Assembly: GCA_025201705.1 (NCBI GenBank)
Contig: MU616808.1
Location: forward strand, 1-40,580
Length of the DNA: 40,580 nucleotides
DNA from: Dissophora ornata
Taxonomy: Eukaryota; Mortierellomycota; Mortierellomycetes; Mortierellales; Mortierellaceae
Reading direction: 5' to 3'
How positions within the stretch are numbered: position 1 is the stretch's first letter; every line of letters starts with the position of its first letter. The notes under the pieces are model-generated. The model searched no databases. It had not been told where the DNA came from and saw only the letters and a list, made by a program, of their open reading frames with translations. Positions 9,168 to 24,287 of this stretch are shown here, in pieces. The translations under genes were made by a program, and so were the position numbers.

Positions 9168-12100
9168 TTACAAAGATATGGACAAAGACACTCCGCTTGC
9201 GAACACCATCAAAAACACAAACAACGCCGCAACCTGGACCTGCATCGACTTCAGCTGCTCAACAAATAACTCTATCGCCGTCTGCCACACTTCCTCGTAG
9301 TCTCGTAGATGATCCATCTCCATCGTTGAGGCGCTCTTCCTCGGAGCCTCCATCTTCTCAAACACCACAGTTTCAGCTGCAAACTCGCTGTGACTGACAT
9401 TCTTGTCCAACTTCTCCGCTGCTGTTTCCTCGTATAGCTCTGACTGAGCCTCAACAAACTCTGCTTCATCACTCTCATACTCTTGCTCATCCTGAACCTC
9501 TACGGTTCCAAAACACGCCACTTCGCCAACGACCTGCATAACTTCAACTGCTGTTGACGCGGCGACCTCCTTCACGACTCCGTTATCGTCCTTTGAGATG
9601 TCATCGACTTTCAGGCCCTGCAGATCAGAAAGTGGGCTGGTTGCTGACGAGATCGACCTCTTCCGGTTCTTTCTGATGCGAGTGGGCGGGGAACGGTTCT
9701 CAGAATTATCGACTACATCCGGAGAGAATGTTACGCGACGCGATCCACTGGTCGAGTCGGTAGAGTTGGTGTGTTTGAGGTCGCTAGAAGGCTCCAGTAT
9801 GTCCGTGGGGTTCGTTTGCGCTGGAAGAGGCGACGCCAATGGCGAATTCATGGATGCCAGCGAGCAATCCACATCTTGAGGCTCTGTCTTTGTCGCCTTG
9901 GTCAGGATAGCATTAATGTCGGCGTTTTCCAGTTGTGCCAAAGCGAAAGCGATGGTATCAGGTAAGGGCGAGATTACTGCTGCTGTTGAGGCAAATGTTC
10001 CAATTACAGGACCAGACTCGGGAGAGAGGGGGCACGGCGAAATTTCACCCGCTGGCTGTAAGATAGAAGATTCTGTTGAACAACTGTCAAACAAGCTGGC
10101 TGAAATGGCCTCCTGCGGTAGAACTGCCTCGAGATCTGCTTTGATTTCCGGTGAGAGGCCGATAGTTAAGGGTTTGTTGAAAAGTGGGGCCACAGGTTCG
10201 ATTGGCATGTGTGGAATGTGGAATGGGCCGAGTGTGGGACTGCACATAGGCGAAAGTGTCCGTGTCGTTTCCGGAGAGGCAATCATTGTTGCGTTGGGGT
10301 CAGTTAAAGAGTCTCTTGTACGGGTGTTGTCATTTGGGGATGCCATGGAAGATGTGCTGAAGGGAAGTGGTGGCGCATCTCCTTGAGAAAGATATGGTGA
10401 AATGGGAATAGAGTGTCGGCCAAGGGAGCTAGAACGACGGGGGAGTGAAGGAGCGGGGGCGCCTCCGGGCGCGCTCACTAGGTTGTGCGGAGTACGACTT
10501 CTAGAGCGGCTCCTCTCGGACTCCTGCGAGGCCATGGATGCCGTTGGGGCCTGTGGTGGTACATCGGGTCGTTCAGAAGAAGAGGCAACAACGAGATTAG
10601 GGTCAAAGGCACTCAAAGTTGTGTAGCTGGCGCTTCTCCTCTTACGACTGATGGACGACGGCGCACCATTCCGTCGTAGGTCGGATCCGCCACCAGCGTC
10701 CGCAGAGGAACCATCATATACCTGCTCAGTGATTTGATTCTGATCATTACTCTTTAGATGGCTCGACGACTTTCGTGGGGACGGACCGCCATACGTCGGA
10801 GTAGCCATCTCGAAGGCTCTGCTGTCTCTTGGGGGTTGCGGTAACAACGAATCCTGCTTGCGTCGGCGTGGCTTATCGTCCTCGTCCTCGTTGTCATCTA
10901 GCTTGAACTGAAACGGGTTCTGCTTGGCAACGTCGCCTGCGTTCAGACCCTTCCTAGTCACTTGGGCGACAATACTCTGGCCCTCGTGATCCAGTGTCGT
11001 AAAAATACGGACGCCTCCGAAATCCGGAGCAAGTTCGACGCGCACAGATGGGTCGTCTGGCTTGATGAAAACGTCGTAGCCTTCCCTATAGACCTTTCGG
11101 CCGACTCTGATCTCGGTCCATCCTGGCGCTGCCTTGAAGCACAGCTCAAAGTGGCCAGTCTTGGGATCGAACGTGTCGAAAAGTCGGTTTCCAGCGATAT
11201 GGGAAGCATAGGGCGGGTATCCTGTCTTGTTCATAAAATGATTCAGGCGAGGGACGGCGGTCATCATGCTGGCAGAGATTGATTTGACAACCGAGTTTGG
11301 TAGCGTTCCTCGGATGTCGATCTGGATCACATACGTGACGTTGACAGAGACGGTATTGCCTTGGCCATCAAAGATCGGCCTTAATGACCAACCCGAAAGC
11401 TCCAGGAGTGCGCGAATGCGGCCTGGGTCTTCAGGGATGGTTGTGTCGAGAACGGAGGTGGAAACGTTGTACAATGCTGATGTTTGGGGATCCCGGTCGA
11501 TGATCGTAACTCCAGCCAAGTCTCGACCACTATATCGAAAAAAGAGATTATAGAATTCATTGAATATCTTGTTGTTTGTGGCCTTAAATGACCAGAAACG
11601 ATAATACAGCATATAAACTTACGTTAGAGAGCCTATACCCTTGAGGGTGATATGGAAGAGATACTCGTTTGAGTTGAAGGTCTCAGCGATAGACATGTTC
11701 TCGAAACGCTCATCCCAGGCTTGACGACAGCCTGAGGACTCAATGACGGCGTTGATCTGCTCAACAGACCAACCGCCAGTAATGACTCCTTCTCCTCGAA
11801 GCATGGGGAGACCTGCTCCAGAAATAATCCTGCTGTAGCTCTTAAAGGTACCATCACTCGATACTGTCCTCCAGCGGTCCTCAGGACTTGAAGCAAGTAC
11901 CTTGAACATGGCCAAGGCCTTGCGGGCTGTCTCAGAGTGACGATGTGGGAGAGCTAGGGATGACGCAAGCTGTGTCGACGAACGATTGGAATCCACGCTG
12001 GTAGCGGTCGAGTTTCTCTTCATCGCGTTTGAGAGCGCACCATAAGAAGACATCCTAGTCAAGCCATGGAGGGTTACGTTGGTGTTGTTGCGGAGGGGTA

Positions 12101-14024
12101 TGACATGGCTGTGGCGCGGTGCGAACGAAGCACTTCGGCCGATCAAAGTACTATGACGGCGAGCCTCCATGATATCAGATGGTGAACGCATGCCATATGC
12201 AGCAAAAGCCATCGAGCTTGGCCGTGAAGTCAGTGCGGTGTCGACAGGCACATGGTGTTTTGGTGTTCGTGGGATAGTCTTAATCCTGGATGTTACAGAC
12301 GCATCTGAGTCAGACGCGGCGTCTTTGCCGTCTATAGAGGTTGTTGGCGTCAGAGGAGGAGTCGCTGGTGTCACGACATGTGGCGGTGTCGGTCGCTCTG
12401 CTGACATGGGCAGAGTGTTTCTTTGAGAGGAGGTTGATCTAGCTGTCTGTGCCAATTGTCCTGACCCCGAAGATAATGTCCTCGAGCTCTGTGGCGGTAA
12501 TAGTGGCCGGGCACGCTCCTGAGCAAGAAGTGGCGTCTGGACTGGTTGTGGGGAGTGCGACCGAGATCCGTTGTTGGACGTGACAGACATCTCGTCGTGA
12601 TGTCGCATAATTCCGCCCTTTCCGAACAACTGGGAATCCCCGAAGAGCGCCGTGTCCCCAAGGCGGGCGTTGTTTTCCAAGAATTCTGGCGTGAAGATGG
12701 AGGGGGCAAGTGCTCGGTTTGACGCGAGACTGGGCGCCAACGAGTTCCGTGATGTCCTGTCTATTGAGCTCTCGTTGTACCCGTCCATGGTGAACTGAAA
12801 CTCCTCATCGCCTGAATCATCCCTGTCGTTCAGCTGCTCCGCTTCCATTTCCGAGTCGATTGGGCCAAGGGGCGAGAGGAATGCTGATCCAGACAGGACA
12901 ACATCCTCGTTGTCTGGCTCAGGAAAGAGGAACTTCTCAGGCTTGAGTGGCTCGCTGAGACTCCTGTGGCGGTGAGTTGTTTGTGAGACGAGATTGGACA
13001 TGACCATCGGTACTCCGTTCTTCCTGAGATGGGTTTCGATGGTGGTGATGACTAGGGGTCGTTTTGCAAGGGACCTCCTGGCAATGAACTTTGGCAGTCT
13101 ATTCAACAGGTCGGTTTGGATGATGTAGGTGATCTTGGTGATGGGCGGATTGGAGGGAAGAGGCTGGATGATCCATCCAGCGATAAAGATGTCAGCCCTG
13201 ACTTTGCCTGATATCCGTGGAATTTTGCTCGAATCTACAGAGCATGAAGCAAAGTATATTGTCCCGTCGCGTTCCATCTCGATCCTCTCCACCATGGATA
13301 TATCCCGCGTTCTAGTTCGGTAGAACAGATGTGTTAGGATATGCGTCTATTGTAACCGTGCATGACATGCATCAACGATAACGATATCCAGATACGTTAC
13401 TTTGAGGAAAGGTTGCTTTTCATAACCATGTACATCAGTTTCGTCGCGTCATCGTAGGACTCCACATAGCTGAGCTCATCATACCAATCACTTGAAACCA
13501 AAAAAAGAACAGTCAAAACATAGTTAATATTTTGAAGAACAAAGAAAATCTCCGTTGATTGAAATTTATCCGGGATTTGTCAATACTTACTCCCAGAGTT
13601 TCCGCACGCCTACTACGGTGAACACATCCTGTGCGCGGTATCCGCGGATAACATGTTCGCCCTTGAAGGTCGGCTGCTTGTCGCCATTGCCTGTGGACTG
13701 GTAGACAAGACATCCTGATTTGTGCTTCAGAACCTTCTTCCATCCGGTTGGTTTCGAAGCTGCTTTAAGGAGCTTTATTGCCTGGATTGCTTGCTCGATG
13801 TGATATTCCTTTGTTCGCTTCAGTGGGTCGGGTGCGTAAAGGTGAGATTGAGGGCCTCTCTCTGCAGAGTCGGATTCGTCCCCACTTTGGCTATCGAGCG
13901 TCTGCGATAGTTGCGTTTGGCTGATGTTTTGGATGCTCCTGTGGCTAAAGTTGCGGTGGTGCTGCTCGACCCACTCCAGATTCTCCTCCCCATTGACCAT
14001 CTCTGATCGATGTGTTCCCTTCAT
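9168..14024 (-). CDS. Tail-anchored protein with two START lipid-binding domains
   Basis: Exons 14024-13591, 13490-13401, 13311-11623, 11529-9168 give 1,524 aa with consistent phases. START-1 (~75-285): GWKKVLKHKSGCLVY, then FKGEHVIRGYRAQDVFTVV, WDDWYDEL, and a typical strand/helix C-half (AGWIIQPLP...ITYIIQTDL.NRLPKFI). START-2 (~640-870): DRWRTVSSDGTFKSYSR, LRGEGVI, WDERFENM, then GWSLRPIF and YVIQIDIRGTLPNSVV. A further beta-rich segment (~880-970, ending VRIFTTLDHEGQSIVAQVTR) follows. After ~500 disordered Ser/Pro residues, the protein ends with one hydrophobic segment (~1503-1522, VAALFVFLMVFASGVSL) two or three residues from the C-terminus, so it is probably a tail anchor. START domains bind lipids such as sterols or phospholipids; a membrane-contact-site lipid-transfer role is inference. 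Ligand cannot be told. Confidence 0.88.
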
Positions 14025-14732
14025 GACTATATATGTTGCTGCTGGTGCTCGTTATGCGATGAGACGACACAGACTTGCCCGAGAAGGATAGCCAACCTCG
14101 GGATGCAATTGAAATTGAAAGGAAAGGAAGACGAATAGAAGTGAAGGCAAAAGGTATAAACAAGTGGGCGTCCCCGCCAAAAAAAAAAGAAAAAAGAAAA
14201 AAGAGAGCGGCAAAATGCAAGTGATGTGTATTTATATCGAGATGTTTATGTCGAATAATAGATGAATACAAAGATGGGGGCGATAGGCTAGTTTAATTGC
14301 AGCCTTGCTCTTCTTTGTCGCCAAGGAGTGGTAGGGACAAAGGATAGGGGGGGGGGGAGTTGGGTAATAAAAGGAAGGAAAAGTAGCAAGTTGCTGGGGA
14401 CGGATGGAGCTAATACACAGTGGATAGGAACATAGAGTGGGTATATTTGTGCAACAGATGAAGCGAGATGAAGAAAATATAATGCGGGTGTGGATGAAGG
14501 ATGCGAGTAGAATGTGGATGTGTGGTGCTCGTTTGGAGTGCCGAGGTTTGTGGGTTACTTGGCCCTGAAGGCAAACACAAAAAAAGAGGAATGGGTGAAG
14601 CAAGATGAGCTGGGATGAGCGGAGATTGGGAGGACTGAGGACGCCAGGATGGCAGAGGGGTGGAATGGGGCGTTGGACTAGGAGTGGTTCGAGGAGTATC
14701 TTTCGAAGCCGTGTAGAGGCACGAGTAAGAAA

Positions 14733-14765
14733 GGGAGGGAGGGAGGGAGGGAGGGAGGGAGGGAG
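14733..14765. repeat. GGGA tandem repeat (about eight units)
   Basis: Uninterrupted GGGA units on the plus strand. Four or more G-triplets at one-base spacing make it able to form a G-quadruplex. A separate run of about ten G lies near 14348. Confidence 0.9.
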
Positions 14766-15389
14766 AAGTGTGATGGGAGGGCGGATGCAAGTTGCAGGAT
14801 CACAGATGAGAGATGGTGAGAGCGAAAGCTATTAGAGAGAAAGAGAGAGACAGATGGAGAGAGCAAGATAGACAGAGAGTGAGATAGAGCGGAATCGGCT
14901 CCACTAGCCGGCAACAGCAGCTTTGCCCTAACATGTCGTCGAGAACTGTTCCGACAACCGTTGAGCACCATCGGTATTGGCACTGGCATTTCGTGCTGAC
15001 AGATACATTTGTGCGACACTCGCAAAGGCAACTCCTTCCATCGTCGTCCGCCCAATTCCCTCCTTTCGTTGGCTGAGAAACAAAAGCCCATGCATCGATC
15101 CACGGATCGACACCGACTATTATTATGGTTCTCTCAGCTCGTGTATAGTTTGTACCCAATTCTGTAGCATCAAAGCTCATCTCGGATTTCGTCCCAGTTG
15201 TTCGCCAATGACCAAAGGAAGCCTTCTCATCAATGGTTTCATCCGCACATGCAGCAGGCTTTGCTATTGATCCCTCCATTACGATAAATACCACATTATC
15301 CCCCAAACAACTGTGCTCCTGCGTCTGCCTCTTACCCTGTTTATGTCTCTGCCCCCTGTTCCCCTGTTGCCTGTTCCGTTCCTGCTTCA

Positions 15390-15494
15390 TTCCTGCTCCA
15401 TTTCCCCCTTGTTCGGTTCTTGGCCTCCTTGCCTGTCGGGTTTGAGTCTAAAACGAGCCAGCGACAGAGCATCTTTGTCAATATCACAGAGCCT
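15390..15494 (-). pseudogene. Possible EH/EF-hand domain remnant
   Basis: Following a good acceptor (TTGTGCGCAG at about 15495), the minus strand reads LCDIDKDALSLARFRL. EH domains typically read WxLxDIDKDGxLxLxEF; here the key loop glycine after DKD is missing. The frame then becomes low complexity and stops. No convincing preceding EH exon was found, so a decayed fragment is more likely than a gene. It may also be chance. Confidence 0.25.
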
Positions 15495-16079
15495 GCGCAC
15501 AAAATCATTTGAGTGAGATGTGAGCACATTTCTGAATCTCCAAACATGCAAGTAAGTATACTGAATTGAGCGGAAGACTTTCAGCGGCCACAAGGTTTAC
15601 CCTCGTCAACTGTCTACTGTACATGTGCAACGCGTGGCAGGATTTGAATGTTGTCGTAATTACAATACCAACTGTTTCAATCACTTAGCGGCAACGTCAA
15701 GTATAGGGTCTCGGGGCGGCAGATAATGAAGGCCCATCAAGCTATGGCTAGAGTATGGCATGTGACCATCAGTCCACTATCATTATCGCGCTGCGCTGTG
15801 TCGTGTTTGATCCGCTGAACAGTGAACGCGACCCAGGAACTGCCGCCACCAAAAACTACGTGGCTGAAATGAAAATGATAATGTATTATTGAGACCACAG
15901 GCCACGTTCCACGTATTCATCTGTGTGGTGGTGTACGTGTTCGCTTGTCATCTCTCCCATTGAAGGCGGGAATGTAATTTCTCTTTTCAACCATCGGAAT
16001 TCGTGCTTCTTCTCCTCATCTTCTCTACCTGTCAGACGTTCCTCTCAAACTCATCTTGGACATAAAATCATAATCACGA

Positions 16080-19000
16080 ATGACTGAAGGCCCGACTCCC
16101 TCGGTCCTGCCGTCAAAGGCACAGGGCACAATGGAGCCGGCTACTGTTCCTCCAACCTCCTCCGTCTCCTCCGCCCTTGGTAGCAGACTCGTTACACAGA
16201 GGCCTATTCAGAACGTTCAAGTTGACGACCCAGCTGCCCCAGGATACGAACTGCAGTGGTCACATCTCGTCCATGCCGAAATCATCTCTGTCACAAGTGC
16301 CATGCGACGAAACTCGCTCTGGTCAGGTATGAGCGTCAGTGGCCTGAGTATGGGCAGCCTGGGCATGAACATGGGACTCCGTGGGCGCGAAAATCAGAAA
16401 GACGGTACCTATCGGAATCAGGTATGTGTGTTGGGATGTGGTATTTGCCTCTCCAACTCGTCCGGCACATTCACCGACGTACCAATTGACTCGCGAACTG
16501 ACATGCTGACGCGATATAAAAAATATAGGAGAGTCCGCTCATGGTTGGTTTCAATGAACTGCGGTCACGCCTTGCTTCAACTGCCGGTATGGAAGAATCC
16601 ATTGTCCATCTTGGGTATAAGGGTGACGCACCTTTGCCAGCAACCTAAACATTTCCTATGTTGCTGTATTGTAGCCGCTCAGGACATGGACGCTGTCGCG
16701 TTATTGGATCCATTCCTGGAAGTTATTCAGTCAGGGGATACAAATGGACCCATCACAGGCGCAGCACTGAGTTCAGTTGAAAAGTTTCTCATGTACAAGA
16801 TCATCAGTACGTTCCTTTGGGATATCGATATATTGTGTCAATTGTATTTTCCTACCTGTTATGAAAGACACAGAAGAGACCGTTGACCTGTGTCACCGAC
16901 TCTACACTCTGCCAAACACCATAGACAAAGATTCCACTAATGTGGCTCACGCGATGCAGAAATTGGCGGTAGCAGCGACTCACTGCAAGTTCGTGGCGAG
17001 CGACTCGGTGTCAGATGAGATTGTGCTTTTGAAGATTCTTCAAGTCTTGCGCATAGCTTTGACAAGTGGCGCTGGGAACCACTTGAGCGATGAGTCCGTT
17101 TGTTCCATGGTCGAGACTGGGCTTAGCATGTGCTGTCAATTGCAACTGAGCGGTATGTGTCAAAGAATTTTGGCCATTTGATGTTGATGCAGTCTTGAAA
17201 TACTGGTAAAATTGGGTCTGACACCTAGTTTACACTCATTCTAGAGATGCTGCGAAAATCTGCAGAACACACTATGGCAGTTATCACAAAAGCCATGTTT
17301 GAGAAGTAAGACGGTGTCCCTGTGGACTGTCAAAAGGAAGCGTTGTAGCTGCGGTGCTAACTTTGCTTCAAAATGGCGTATTTAGACTTCGAACAATTAC
17401 CGTTCCAGTGGAGACTACAAACAAGGAATCTGGAAAGACTGAAGAGAATGAGACTATTCTTGTGCAAACAGCCAATATTCAGGAGAATGCTGAACAAGTC
17501 AACCTCACAATCAGTCACAGCCTCCTCACTGCAGAAACTGAAGCCGAAGCGTTGCTATCCGACAAGGCAAAGGAACTTGCCAAGGAGAAAGATGGCGCAC
17601 AGGAGGCTGCGAAAGAAGATTCCACATTGAACAGCGACGCAGGCCTGGCGGAGACAGCGCGTAAGTTGAGATGTTCTTGGAGCTAATTGTGCACCGTATA
17701 TGCATTTGCGAATAGAGAACTAACATAGCGTCCCTGATCGTCACAGCACCAAAATCCTACGGTCTTCCCTCGATCCGTGAGCTCTTGCGAGTGTTGGTTT
17801 CGCTTTTGAACCCCCATGACCAGCAACACACAGATCGCATGCGTCTGATGGCTTTGAGCATTTTGGATGTGGCGCTGGAAGTGGGAGGACGAAGTATCGT
17901 CAAGTTCAATGTGCTCATGTCGCTTGTTGCCGATGATATGTGCAAATATCTCTTCCAGGTATTTAGCTTGAATCTTAGGGAGCAACTCATGCGAAACATA
18001 TTTTTTTATCCCTCTAACGCAATCCACAATGACGCTGTTTCTAGTTGGCAAGGACAGACAATATCCCTGTCTTGACTCTGACGCTGCGCGTAATTTCCAC
18101 AGTATTCGACACAATGAAGCAAAACCTTAAGCTGCAGCAGGAACTTTTTCTTTCATTTTTGCTGGAGCGTCTGAGTCCACCGGCCTTTGCACTTAAGCCG
18201 CTTCCACTCCATCCTGATTTCGGCGAGTCACTTCGGCCCGCTATTTCCACTCCCGAACCGGAGAGCAGTTCACGCTCTGGCTCGCCAAGCCCGTCTGTCA
18301 AGAGCGGGAAGGGAGCGAAGGTTGATACCACGACAGCTCACGGAGAGGTTCGAGAGTTGCTTCTGGAGTGCCTTGGGCAGTTTGCGCGAGCACCAACGTT
18401 CATGGTTGACCTTTGGGTCAACTATGACTGCGGTCTGGACTGTGGTGATATGTTCCAAGACATGATCAAGTTCCTGACTAGGGTGAGTATGGTGCCTAGA
18501 TCCTCAGTATGCCTATTCAATAGTCGGCATGGATCTGATCTGATCTTTATCTAACACGACGATTTCTACGCTACGTCAATAGAACTCGTTCCCGGATTCA
18601 ACCACGTACTCCGCTAGCAATTCGCACATGCTCTGCATGGACTCTTTACTGCTCTTTATCAACCACATGGTGGACCGTCTCTCAATCCCACAAGTAAGCA
18701 AAAGCTGACGATGACTTCATATCTTTGCGATATTCTCAGTGACAAAGTTAACATGTAGTTGTATACACCTGCAGGAAGAAGCTGAAATTCTAGACAAAAG
18801 CTTGGAGAGCTATGAAACTTTGTATCAACGAAGGCTACAAAAGGAGATCTTGGTCAAGGGCGCCGCAAAGTTTGACGAGAGTCCCAAGGCTGGCCTTGCT
18901 TATTTGGAAGGTAACTAGTAGGAAGCGACTGAACCTGACAGCTTTATGTCGCCTCTTGAGCGCACTAACGCCGTTTGTAATATCTCCTTAGCCCATAACA

Positions 19001-22000
19001 TGATCTCGAGCTTGAACGATCCAGCTGGCGTGGCTCATTTCCTCAAGACGAGCACGCGCTTGAGCAAAAGTCTATTGGGCGAATACCTCGCCAAACCTTC
19101 CAATTCTGAGGTCCTCAAAGCTTTCATCCAGCTCTTTGATTTCCACGGGGTAAGTTATTGGCCCAATACTTTGGATTTGCGCTCCAAAATCCACCATTCT
19201 GTGTGCTAACAATTTGCACGCTCGCACCCAGAAACGTCTCGATGAGTCCTTGCGCGAGCTCCTAGAGACATTCCGTTTGCCTGGTGAATCACAGCAGATC
19301 GAACGCATTATGGAGCTTTTTGCAGAGACCTACTTTGCCACCCAGCCAAGGGCTATCGCCTCACAGGACGCTGCATTCATTCTCGGCTACGCTGTTGTCA
19401 TGTTGAATACAGATCAGCATAATCGAGTAGTCACGGGACGCATGTCGCTCGAACAGTTCAGCAAGAATCTGAGAGGAGTCAACAACGGAGAAAACTTTGC
19501 TATTGAGTACTTGGCAGAGATTTATGATGCTATCCGAAAGCGCGAGATTGTGCTGCCTCAGGAGCACGAGGGTCAACTTGGATTCAACTACGCATGGAAG
19601 GAACTTTTGCGCCGGGCCGAGACCGCAGGACCTCTTGTCGTCTCGAACACTTCCATGTACGACAAGGAACTTTTCGTGTCCTCTTGGAAACCCGTCATGT
19701 CTGCCATCTCTTATGGTGAGTGGAGCTTGGCTGGAGCGCGATTGCTTGTTATGGGATTTATCCCAATACACGGCTCATAGCTCATATTCATTTTATGTCT
19801 GTATAGCTTTCAATATGGCGCAGGATGATGCAACATTGCAAAAGTCATTGACGGGCTATTACCAGTGTGCTATGATAGCCGCTCAATACCAACTGCCCGA
19901 AATTTTTGACCGTGTAACAATGTCATTGGCAAGGATGACTGGACTGTTGGACACTCCCAACAACCCCGCTGACAACCGCGACGTCGTTGTGGACGGCACG
20001 ACGATCACAGTCAGCGATCTGGCTGTTCAGTTTGGAAAGAGCTATAAGGGTCAGTTGGCTGCGGTGGTAGCGTTTGGAGTGGCGAATGAGCATGGCAACA
20101 TGATTCGGTCTGGATGGAAGCCTATCTTGGAGATTATCAAGAATTTGTTTGTTAATAATCTCCTCCCCGGTTCCATGTTGGAGGTCGAGGACTTTTTGTC
20201 AGGAACAACCATGATCCTTCTAAAGGCACCCGTCGTACCCGAAGTAAAGGATAAGGTTCGACAGGATAGTTCGTTGCTGTCGACTCTTTCCTCATACTTG
20301 CTCTCATCCTCATATTCGTATGAGACTGCACGCGAGGAGCCAACGCCGGAGGAAATCGAATCGACGCGCTGCACTGCCGACTGTGTTGCGGCGTGCCGAT
20401 TGGAGGAGCTGTTCACGGACATTCGACTGCTGGAGGACCTCCCATTGACGCAGTTGATGGAGGCTATAAAGTTTGTGGCAGACGGAAACTCGGTTACCAA
20501 GCCAACAAAACCACCCACTCCCTCCAAACTGTACAACCCAGCCAGCGTGTTCTTGTTGGAGCTTATGATCAGCTTGACTGTTCAGAACCGATACCGCGTC
20601 CAAGCACTCTGGCCCATTGTTTTTGAGCATTTGAGCGACATTATTCGCGAGGCTGGATCTCAGAGCGTGTTGCTCGTGGAGCGCGCGGTGGTGGGTCTGC
20701 TGAGACTCTGTATTCGTCTGGCACACAATGACGACATGTCAAAGGAGGTCTTGGATGCTCTGGACCTTTTGCTCGGTCTTCCTATCGATGTCGTCCCCGA
20801 GGTAGCAGAGCAAATGATGGCCGGTGTGTTGACCTTGTTAAAGGCCGACACCTCGTGCGTTCGACCCAACTTGAACTGGGATGTCCTCTTTGCGCTCTTG
20901 TCTTCAACCTCGAACCACCCGGAAGCTGCAAAGTATTCATTTGAGGCTATTAGCATGTTTGTCGCTGAGAACGATGGAGAGAACGTGAGCGTCGAGAACT
21001 ATGCCGACTGCGTGGATTTGCTGATTCGCTTTGCAGCTGCAGGAGCTGTCGGCGCTGAAGGCGCCATGAAGCAAGAGAGCGGTCAGCGTGGAAGTAAGAG
21101 CCACATGTCGAAGGCACAGGCCAGTGCAGTTGAGCGTGCCAAGAAGGCTGTCGAGATGCTTTACCGTCTTCACAGCCAAGCGCCTCGGCTGATCTCGCAG
21201 TCCAAGATGAACCCTGAATTGACGTGGTCTGCGTACTGGTTCCCGATCCTGGTGGGCTTGACGCAGCAGTGCTCCAACCCCTGTCGCGAAGTACGCAATC
21301 ACGCCATGATCTACCTTCAGAGAGCGCTGCTCTTGCCAGAAATTGTGACAGACAAGATCACAGAATGGGTGGTTGTGTTTGATAAGGTCTTGTTCAAGTT
21401 GTTGGAGGATCTGTTGAGGCCCGAGATTGTCCAGCAGGATCCTGCAGGCTTTGAGGAGACTAGGAGCAAAGCCTGCGCGATTGTGTGCAAGACGTTTTTG
21501 CATTATTACTTCCGTCTCTTGGAGTGGGAGGGACTGCAGGCTCTGTGGATGAATGTGCTGGATTATATGGATGCCTTTATGCAGACTGCACAGAGCGACC
21601 AATTGGTAAGCGCTGTTCTTTGATACTAACACGTTTACTCATTGCGGTAAAATTTACAACGCTAATGCTTTACCATCGACCTCTTTGTTTTTTGCTGATT
21701 AGTATGAGGCCGTGCCAGAGTCCCTCAAGAACTGTCTGCTAGTCATGTCTACTTCAGAGGCCTTTTCTGAAGCGTCAGCCAGCAGCCCGGACAGCCTCTG
21801 GAATGTGACCTGGAATAGGATCAACAAGTTCTTGCCCAACCTCAAAGCCGAGATCTTCCCACCCCACGCCTCAGAAGGTGGATCGTCATATGCAGCATTG
21901 ATGATGGGTGTAGGCAAGAACTTGTTCTCTGTTGTCGGAGCAAGTGAGTCCACGCCTGTGTCCACGCCAGCACCTGATACACCAGTGCCAGCAAGCGCAA

Positions 22001-22119
22001 GCACTTCGGACGTTATTGCGGGATTGGATCAGGTCCTGAGTCTTCAGCAGGAGCCGGCGGCAGCGCCTCAGCACCACGATCTTGCACAAGAGCAGGCACA
22101 AGAGCAGAGTTTGCTTTAG
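16080..22119 (+). CDS. GBF1/Gea-family Arf guanine-nucleotide exchange factor
   Basis: Fourteen exons: 16080-16421, 16529-16586, 16675-16806, 16874-17152, 17245-17305, 17386-17660, 17747-17958, 18045-18482, 18583-18693, 18775-18910, 18992-19149, 19232-19715, 19807-21605, 21703-22119. All phases agree; 1,633 aa. The DCB domain begins near residue 58 (HAEIISVTSAMRRNSLWSG) and includes DPFLEVIQSGDTNGPITGAAL, close to GBF1. The HUS box is at ~579 (VNYDCGLDCGD). The SEC7 domain (~680-870) has FRLPGES with catalytic Glu753 and GYAVVMLNTDQHN, both GBF1-like. HDS regions follow. It should activate Arf1-type GTPases at the early Golgi for COPI budding. The Tyr, Met and Asp around the MLNTD motif match brefeldin-sensitive family members (inference). 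The Gln/Glu/Ala-rich tail is probably disordered. Confidence 0.95.
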
Positions 22120-22125
22120 AGACGT

Positions 22126-22131
22126 AATAAA
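22126..22131 (+). terminator. Candidate poly(A) signal, Arf-GEF gene
   Basis: AATAAA only 7 nt after the stop. The next gene starts at 22259, so the 3' flank is very short. Confidence 0.4.
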
Positions 22132-22258
22132 TTCTACATGTAGACTGAGACATGAACATGCAGGCTACCTACAAATGCACGTCACTCTGGGCGTCAAAAA
22201 CGTCCGCGTTCTACTTTGTTCCACCATTCTTCACCAGAACAATACAATACACATCACC

Positions 22259-24287
<2,029 letters not shown>

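Larger units (their letters stand above)
14025..16079. other. Gene-poor divergent promoter region between the START and Gea genes
   Basis: About 2 kb without a supportable intact gene. It holds a 10-base G run near 14348-14357, a GGGA repeat (14733-14765), a purine-rich GA tract (14832-14890), and a minus-strand stretch near 15390-15494 that reads like an EH/EF-hand fragment. A long C/T-rich leader precedes the ATG at 16080. A minus-strand open frame (14800-15390) exists but has no recognisable domain. Confidence 0.6.

Noticed and set aside
14800..15390. 196-aa minus-strand open frame in the gene-poor region
   Set aside because: No domain recognised, Cys-rich patches and a low-complexity Leu/Ser end coming from the GA repeat; other frames are equally open. 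Not enough to call a gene.
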